Below are positions 37,001 through 46,000 of a DNA stretch of 64,000 nt, in pieces; the stretch's first letter is position 1, and each line of letters starts with the position of its first letter. Origin of the DNA: Desmodus rotundus (taxonomy: Eukaryota; Chordata; Mammalia; Chiroptera; Phyllostomidae); the NCBI RefSeq assembly GCF_022682495.2, contig NC_071397.1:19478739-19542738 (forward strand). Reading direction: 5' to 3'. The notes beneath the pieces are model-generated. The model worked only from the letters and a program-made list of their open reading frames with translations. It was not told the DNA's origin and ran no database searches. Made by a program: the position numbers and the translations under genes.

Positions 37001-40000
37001 GACTAAAGGAGAATTAGAAATAACTGAATAGACCTATTACAAGTGAGAAGATTGAATTAGAAATAAATTTCCCACAGAGAAAGACCCTGTTAGCTTCACC
37101 ATTAAATTCTACCTACCGTCGAGAAGAGTTAGCTTCAAACCTTCACCACCTCTTTCAAAAAGTAGAAGAGGGGGGACACTCCCAGCTTATTCCATGAGGT
37201 CAGCATTACAGATACTAAAACCAGACAAAGGCATCACAAGAAAACTACTAATATACTTATGAATACATGTGTTAAAGTACACAACAAACCACTAGCAAAC
37301 CAAACTCAATAAATAAAAACGGTTATACACGATGACCAAGTGTAATTTAGTTCAGCAACCCATGCAACATGGGTTTAACATATGAATATCAAACAATGTA
37401 ACATGCTAATAGAATAACAGACAAAAACCACATGATCATTTCAATCATTGCAGCAAAAATATTTGACAAAATATAACACTCTTTAAAGATAAAAGCACTG
37501 TCCTGGCTGGTGGTCGCCAGTTCTATTCCTGGTCAGAACTCATGCCTGGGTTGTGGGACAGGTCCCCAGTCGGGGGCCTGCGAAAGGCAACCGATCGATG
37601 TTGCTCTTAAACATTGATGTTCCTCTGTGTCTCTCTCTCTCTACTTCCCCCCCTCTAAGAAATAAATAAAATCTTTTCTTTTTAAGATAAAGGCACTAAG
37701 CAACTAGTAATAAAAGAGACTTTCTCAATTTGACAAAAACATCTAAAAAACCTCACAGTTAACTTGACACTTAATGGTGAAAAGCTATTGTGATCTCTAA
37801 GATCAGGAACGAGACAAGGATGTCTACTCTTACCACTTCTATTCAATATTGAATAAAACTAGATTTTATCCAGGTCAACTAGCCTGGGAGTAATATTAAT
37901 AATAAAAAACATAGAAGGCATTAAGATTGTACAGTAAAAAGCAAACTATCACTTTTGTAGATTATATGATCTCATCTATAGAAAATTATTTGAAAATCTA
38001 CTTGCAGAAAATATATTAGAACTAATCAACAAGTTTAGTAAGTTATTAGGATAAAAGACCAATAGACAAAAATCAATTTTATTTCTATACTCTAGCAAAG
38101 AAAAACCAAAGATTAAAATTGACAAAACAATTTGATTTAAAAACCAAAAATATAGATTACTTAGAAATAAATTTAATAAAAGAAACACACATCTTATAAA
38201 TTTAAAACTAAAAAATATCATTAAAAGTTAAAGAAGGACTAAATAATAGTCCATGTTCATGGATTGAAAAACTTAACACTATTAACATCAAAAAATTCCC
38301 CAAATTTATCTAAACACAATACCTACAAAAATCCTAGTTATCTTTTCTTGCATAAATTGGCAAGCTGATATTCAAATTAACATGGAAATGCAAGAGACAG
38401 AGAATAGCCAAAATAATCTTTAAAAAAAAAGGACAAATTGGGAGGACTCACTTCTTAATTTTAAATCTTATTCTAAAGCTAAAGAAATCAGGATGGTGAG
38501 GTATTTACATATCAATGATCATATAAGTCAATAAAATAGAATTCAAAGTCTGCAAATAAACCCTTACATTTATTGTCAAAGGATTTTACAAGGGTGGCAA
38601 TGCAAGTCAATAAGGAATGTTGACAAAGTCTTGTCAACAAATGGTGGGACAAAGAAAGGGCTTATGATCTTCATAGTAGAAGTTGGCATGTGCATCTAAA
38701 CTAACAGAAGTAAAAAAAAAAAGTCAAAAAGTCTTTGGAAAATACCACTGAGTTTTCTAACACAATCATCCTCAAATGGTACCCAGTGTAAGAAACAAGA
38801 AACTAGCCCCATTGTTCCTGCCAGACAGCAATGTAAGGGGGTTGTCATTTCATATGAGACAGCGCCTGCAAGTGTCAGTTGCACTCCATTTCAATAAAAT
38901 GGGTAATGAGTTAAAAATAGAGGAAATACAATGGCCTGACCTCCTGGAGCAGGCATTTGGTAAATACTAAGAAAAAACATGAACCAAACTAGCATACCTT
39001 TCCAGCTGCCAGCTTAACTCTTTGTTTCCCCTCCTTCTGGCTAAAATTCTGACATTTCCATTTGTTGGCTCCTTTTTCTCAACACCTTCCACCCCCACTG
39101 ATTTCTCAGCCCACTGCACTGATTCACCTTCCATCACCGCACTGAAACAGCACTCCCTAAAGTAGCCAGTGAATAAATACAAGGTCTGTCCAGAAAGTAT
39201 TCACCCATGAAATGAAAAATAGAGAAGATAGAAGATACAAGAAACACTGTACTTAGGACAATGACACCTCAGTCCCCTTCAAGGTATGCACCTTGGGACC
39301 TCATACAGTTTTCCCAATTGCCATCAGGTGCCCTGTCATATTTTCCTGAATCTCATTGATGGTCTGAATTCTCTTCCTTTCAAAGGTGATTTTAGTTTTC
39401 AGAAAAGCTGGAAGTCACAGAGTGCTAAATCTGGGCTGTAGGGGGTGCTGAGTCACCTGGGTGATTTGGTGTTTTCCCAAAAACCTCTGCACAAGATGTG
39501 ATGGATGAATGAGCACATTGTGGTGATGAAGCTGCCAATCACCAGTTGCTCATAGCTGCAGCCTTCTGAATCATCCAAATAGTTTCTGCAGAGGAATGTT
39601 CAAGCTTAACGCAAAATTTGAGCAGATTCATTACTCTACTCGCTCAGTCATTTTGAATGCAATGGCCACACAGTACACGTGCTCACTCAGTGGCATCTAC
39701 TGCCCCCACTGACTAATACAGCGAAGTTGTCATTGTTCACCCATGTGCATTCCAGTCCACTCTCCTTGGCTCCTGGGTTAGATGGATGTCATGCAAACTG
39801 CTCTTGTTATATTAATAATGACTAGACTTTCTTCCAGACAGACCTCTTATATCACATGTGATGAAGTTTGTAAATGAAAACCTTGCACCCTGATGGGAAA
39901 AGATGAGCTTTGCAGTCAGACAGACCTGAGTGCAAATTCTGGCTTATTAATTATTAAAGATATAGATTTGGTATTTTAGTTAATTTATTTAATACTTATT

Positions 40001-43000
40001 TTATTTAATCCTTCTCAGTGCCAACTTGATTATCTATACAGTAAAATTATAATAATCTACCTTTAGAAAGGCATTAATGATTACTCAAGATTATGCATAG
40101 TTCCTGGTGCTCAGTTAGTATCGGTGATTTTTGTGTATATCATGCTTTCTCTAGGCATAGACAGCTGACCAATGGTGTCATTTGTACATCTCCTGAAATA
40201 AGTGCAGATTAAACGTCTTCTACCCTTAGTTAGACCATCATTGGAAAGAATGCTACCACAACTTTTTTCTCCCTGGTTGCAGGACTAGAGCCGTGCTCCC
40301 TGTGACAGATTCTCTTTGTGGCACAGGTGGCAAACACGAGGCCCACAGGCCGAATCCAGCCCTCCGCCTTGTTTTATCCGACCTGGCACCTTGTTTCTAC
40401 CCAGCAGCAGTGCCAAGCTCCTTGCCCCTAGTTAAGGAGTAGTTACATTTATACAGCCCTAAAATTACACTCGGCCCTTTGAAGGCAACCTCGAGGCTGA
40501 TATGGCCCCTGGTGAAAATGAGTTTGACACCCCAGCTTTACGGGAACTGTTGCTGGAGGTTATAGAAGTCATCAGGTGCAGATGGTTGAATTTCTCCTCC
40601 AGGGGAACATGCAATAATACTATTGCTAAAGTTTAAATGATCTCTCAGAGCTCATGTATAAGACAGGTCAAGGCCATTTCGCAGACATTTATATGGTTAT
40701 TCATTCTAAAGGTCTTCTGGAACTTTCCATTGCAGCTTCTCCTCATTTTTTTTAAACATCAATTTAAAAAGTGACTCACAGAACAGGAAAGCTTCTCAGC
40801 ACCTATCTCCTGCCAGCCAGCGGTAAGAAGGCTGAGCGGGACTATCAGGCTGAAAAGATCAGTCTGCAGGACAGGACAGATAAATTTGGAAGAGAAATCA
40901 TTTTCTAATTTTTTTCTGTTTAAGGGCAGGTTTTCATTAACTGTATTTGCTCCTTTTCAAGAGAAAATAGTTATGGCCAAAAGGAGCATCATGTTAATTC
41001 ACCTGTGTGAAAATCAAAGCAAAATTCTGTGCTCAAATTAAAGATTATCTAACAGACTTGGAACTTGTGACGTTGAAAGCAACAGAATCCATCCAGTATC
41101 CACTGGGAGAGGCCACCGGGACATAGCGATCGGTCCGGGTGTGCAGCACAGACATAAGAACAATAGCTGAGTGGTCTAAGATGGCCACACAGTGTGCTTG
41201 CTGGCACATTTTCCTTTTAAAAAAATTATACACGCTGAATTTTATTGTTTTGCCCTCTAAACCCTATCAATCTCTGTGAGCCTATAGTTAAGAAAGTATT
41301 ATAGCTGGAGGGACTCCCTAATTTTGTCAAACAACTTTGAAAAGAAATGGAAAATTACAAGTTGTGTAACTGTCTTAACACATTTCAGGTATTTGAAATG
41401 TTAACGTAAGACATTAAGACACAGGGATGTTCAGGGATGTTTCGTGTTTGAGTACGTTGAAGTGCCAGACCATAATACTAGTCTCAGGCAACTTCATAGC
41501 AATACATAGTAAGCAAAAGAGATTTATTTATTTATTTTTTATTCCCTTCACTCAAAGGTTTGTATCGGCCAAACTTGAGAAGCAGAAAACCTAATAAAAA
41601 GCAAAAGGTCGTTAAGTCCTGTTTTTCTACCTGGCAGCAGATGGCAGTAGTGAAACATGAAAAAGCCATTCAGGTGACTTGCAATTACCTGCGAGGTTTT
41701 CCTTCTTTCAAACTTGGGTATCTGAGCTGAGCCAGGATTCCAAAGAAGATGGTATGGTTGTCATCCCTTTACTGTTCTAAGCCAGTTTTTATGTCTCTCT
41801 CTTTTGAAAATTAGGAGTTTGTCTTTGTTTTTTGCTTGTTTTGTTTAGAGCAGTTTTGGTTCACAGCAAAATTGAGTAGAAGGTACCAGAGAATTCCTAC
41901 TTGCCCCAGCTTCACCTCTGCACAGCGTCCCCATAATCAACATGCCCCAGAAAAGTGGCTGCATTTGAGGAACCTACACTGACACATCGTAATCACCCAA
42001 AGTCTCTAGTTTACCTTGTGGTTCATGCTTGATGTTGTACATTCTACGGGTTTAGACACCGTATCCAAATACTTTGTATAATATTTAATGGCATGTACCC
42101 ATCATTATGGATTATTCAGAGTTTTTTCATGGTCCTAAAAAGCCTCTGTACTTTGCCTATTCATCCCTTCCCATTTCAGCATCACTGATCATTTTAGTGT
42201 ATTCATAGTTTTATCTTTTCCAGGATGTAATGTAGTTGGAATCATATCCTATGTAGCATTTTTAGATTGGCTTCTTTTATTTAGTTTTATGCATTTAAGG
42301 TTCCTGTTTTTTATGGTTTGATAGCTTATTTCTTTATAGCACTGAATAATATTCCATTGTCTGATATATAACTTTTCTTTTTATGAAGAGATATCTTTTC
42401 CATTTGTAGCTCTCTTTAAACCTTGACGATATTTTGATGTTTCCACATTTTTCCATTCAAACTCCTATTTGGCACTTGAATGTATTAAGAACATGCTCCA
42501 TTCAGCAAATGTTCAGGAAACAGGCCCTCAAAGCCCTCCAACCTCTCCGAGGATGGTGTCTGGGATGCTTTCCTTATTGTGTCTCAATTACTTCTCCAAA
42601 GTGGACCTTTCCTAGTCAGACAGCAATAAAGGGTCTCTGCTTCTTTCAGATCCCTGGGACGTCTTCTGTAGTTCAGAGAAAATGGAAGCCTCTGCAGCCT
42701 GTTCCACAGCCTCGAGGGCCAGGACAGCAGACCAAGTCCAGGGTTAGCGCTGTGGCTGCTGAAATAAAGCAGATCCGAGCCAGACGAAAAACAGCCCGGA
42801 TGCTGATGGTTGTGCTTTTGGTGTTTGCGATTTGCTATCTACCAATTAGCATCCTCAATGTGCTAAAGAGGTAAAGTTCACCTATTATTTGAAAAGAAGT
42901 GATCTGTCATTTCTTGCTTCTTAAGAACTCTTTTTAAGCCAGAGAAAGACCTAAATCCTTTGTCTAGATAGCTTGTCAGGTTTGATAACTTGGTGGTGTT

Positions 43001-46000
43001 GTTACCGACAGGTAAGGCAAACATCCTTTTAGATGTTCAGACTGTAAATGCTCTTGTTCATGTAAATTCTTTGTTGAACGGCAGACACAAAACAGATGTT
43101 CCCTTCACCTCTTCAAGCTAATTACAGAAAAAAAGTTCTAATGCAAAAAAAAATACTCATTTACAGTTTGGAGTTCTCTTTTGATCAGAACAAATGGGTT
43201 TTCCAAAACTTTGTTCTCAAAGATTTGGGGAATTGTGACAGAATTCTATCTAAATGATTAAAAAGAGATAAGAATGTTTTGTCAGCATTCTAATTAGACT
43301 TAAAAGTACATTTGTGAGCAAATGCACAAAAAAATGAAACCACAACACATACTCTGTTTTGAATGTTTAAACAGAAAGAAAATACATTTCCTAAAGTCAA
43401 TGAATCAAGCTCAGAGAAAATACTAATAAAACATCAGTACAAAATTTTTCAGCCAGGAAAAGTGTGTTATTTGTTACACTGCAGACACACTATTAAGTTA
43501 ACACAATTAACCAACGCAACACAGCTGATGCAGGAGCAATGGTACACTTGAACTTCATGGCCAGCCAACTTTATTGAGAATCATCAGAACTGTTGCACAT
43601 AGGCTGGTCCCAAGGTCATATTAATTCTGTTTATAATAGACTTAGAACTAAAACTAGGATCATTGCTCTCACTTTTCCGTGATTCAGAATCTATATCATG
43701 TTCCTCACAGCTGGGGACTCTGGAGAGAGCTTTTGGCTGGAGTCTCACAGACAAAAGGTGGTAGAATCAGCTGCAAAGTTTTCTCATTCTCTTTGGCCCT
43801 TTATTGATTGCTTCATGCCTTTTCCCATGGAGAAAAAGTGAAAAATGCACTTTTGTTTAGTAATATTATTTACTATAGATGCAGTCTTAAAGGTAAATGA
43901 TGTCAACCGCTTGAGTCCTTCAGACATATACTGGCTCACAAGAAAAGGGGCGACTTTACTCCCCATATCTTTTCACGATTTCCTTCTTAATTTTGCTTGT
44001 CCACAGCCATCACATACAAATTGTTGTGGCCTTTTGCTGGATGACATGTTCTGCCCTTAAAACTTTGTAAATATGCTGTGAAACTGGATGGACTTTTCTT
44101 CTTCTTTTTTTCTTTTTTGTACTTTTATTTTAGTCTAAATTCAATGAAAATTAGATTTACTGCTCTCTGGATTGTTCATTTGGATTTCCTGCATCTCAAC
44201 ACTTGTACTTTCCTTTTGCTATTTCCAAATACCTATTTGTCTATAATATTTCTCTTATTCTTTCAACTTAAAGCCCTTCCTTTCCAATGAAAGGAAATTG
44301 CTTTCTAAGGAGAAAGTACGTGTTTAATTTAAAATATTTGAAATTTTTGAGCATCCTGCTGTTTTCCATAAACTAAAAAAATAAATTAATAACCTCAAAA
44401 TAATGTTTCTCTTTACGATGCATATTTTCTTTAAATGTGTATCTCTTTGTTTGCCCTTACATATTATACTTATCTTCTTAAATAAATTTCTCAATTCCTT
44501 TTCTAGACACTTAAATTTTTGCCTGAATAATTCAAACCAACCTTTTTAAAGCGGCTCTGATTTGACTAGGATTTCAGAGCTACGTTGTGGCAGAGAGGCG
44601 TGTCATTACTAATTCCATGTGTTCATCTTCCACTCCATAGTGCATCACTTTATGCACTTCTATCATGGACACCAACCACACAGTCAATGATAGAATTCTG
44701 GCAGGAAATGCCTTATAATCTTCAGGCTATAAATATATTGCATAATTGCAAGTTACCTGCTGTTGGCTAGTGAATAGAATTAGATAGATGGGGTATTTCT
44801 AAATATGGAATAAAAAAATCTTTAAGATTTCATGAAGAATATCATCATGACATATTTTTCAGAGTTAAAAATAATAAAAACATTAAAACCCATGAATTTT
44901 AAGAAATTACCAGAATTTTGCCTACTGAAAACCAGTTCTTCTTTGGATATAAAAAAGTCCCAGAGGCAAATTTCGACATTCCTGGAAATATTGGAGTTGA
45001 AGAAATTTAATACTTCGATCAATGCACAAATACAAGTAGGAAGACATTCTTAAAGACTGCCATTCAGGACTGCTTTTTAAATGCCACACACACAATGGAA
45101 TATTCACAAACCTGCCCTATTGTATTGAGAGACAAAATGAAAAAAGGGAAACAGAAATGTGTTTCAGTATACGTTCTTATAGTCTTAACTATAAGAACTA
45201 TTATTGCATTTGCTGTTTAGAGGAGAAAGAGTCCTTCTCTAACCTGACTCGACATTTGATTTACTGATGGTGCCGTAGAGTTTCAGTTCATGTGCTGAAG
45301 GTTTTCTAACCCCACGTAGTGCCATAAACCTACCAGTGGTCAGTGCAACGGGGAAGACAGGGATCAGGCAGCGTCTATCAAGGGTTTTGTTCACCTTTGA
45401 ATTTAATTATTGAAAATGTATTCTCCAGAATCACACTAGATTTCCTGTTATCGTTATTTTTCTTACAGAGTATTTGGAATGTTTACCCATACGGAAGACA
45501 GGGAGACTGTGTATGCCTGGTTTACATTTTCACACTGGCTTGTATATGCCAATAGTGCTGCAAACCCAATTATTTATAATTTTCTCAGTGGTAAGTTTTC
45601 AACTATTTCTTCTGTATAAACCCCAGTTCTGACCAAGGGTGAGGGACCAACGACCAGAGGTTTCGAACACCCTTGAACTGGATGAAGAGCTTAGATGCTA
45701 TACAATAAAAAATATTCCCTGATCTGATTTGTCTTAAGGTTTTTCACTTGCGAGTAGAACATATTACCTAAGTCATCAGATAAAATTATTGAAGGGATTT
45801 CTTTCCCAATAAAATTTAGAACAAATTTTGAAATAGGAGGAAAGTGAAAATTGTGGGAGCTGAATACATTAAACTTTAATTCATGCTTGTCATACATTAA
45901 ACGTTAATTTATGAAAATATAAAATAACTTTATCTGAGAATAAAACAGCTTTGCTGTAATATTTCCTTGGCCAACATTTGTAGCCTCATTGAGAATGAAC

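Larger units (their letters stand above)
32184..42649 (+). other. HCRTR2: HCRTR2 intron 4
   Basis: 10.5 kb, GT-AG, phase 0: the largest complete intron in the window and the most transposon-loaded. It holds L2, MIR, a head-to-head L1 pair with a Ves SINE, a mariner derivative, a hAT element and an old L1 3' end. The stretches 32900-34020, 35000-35690, 35950-36210, 38730-39170 and 40550-41800 show no recognisable feature. Confidence 0.93.
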
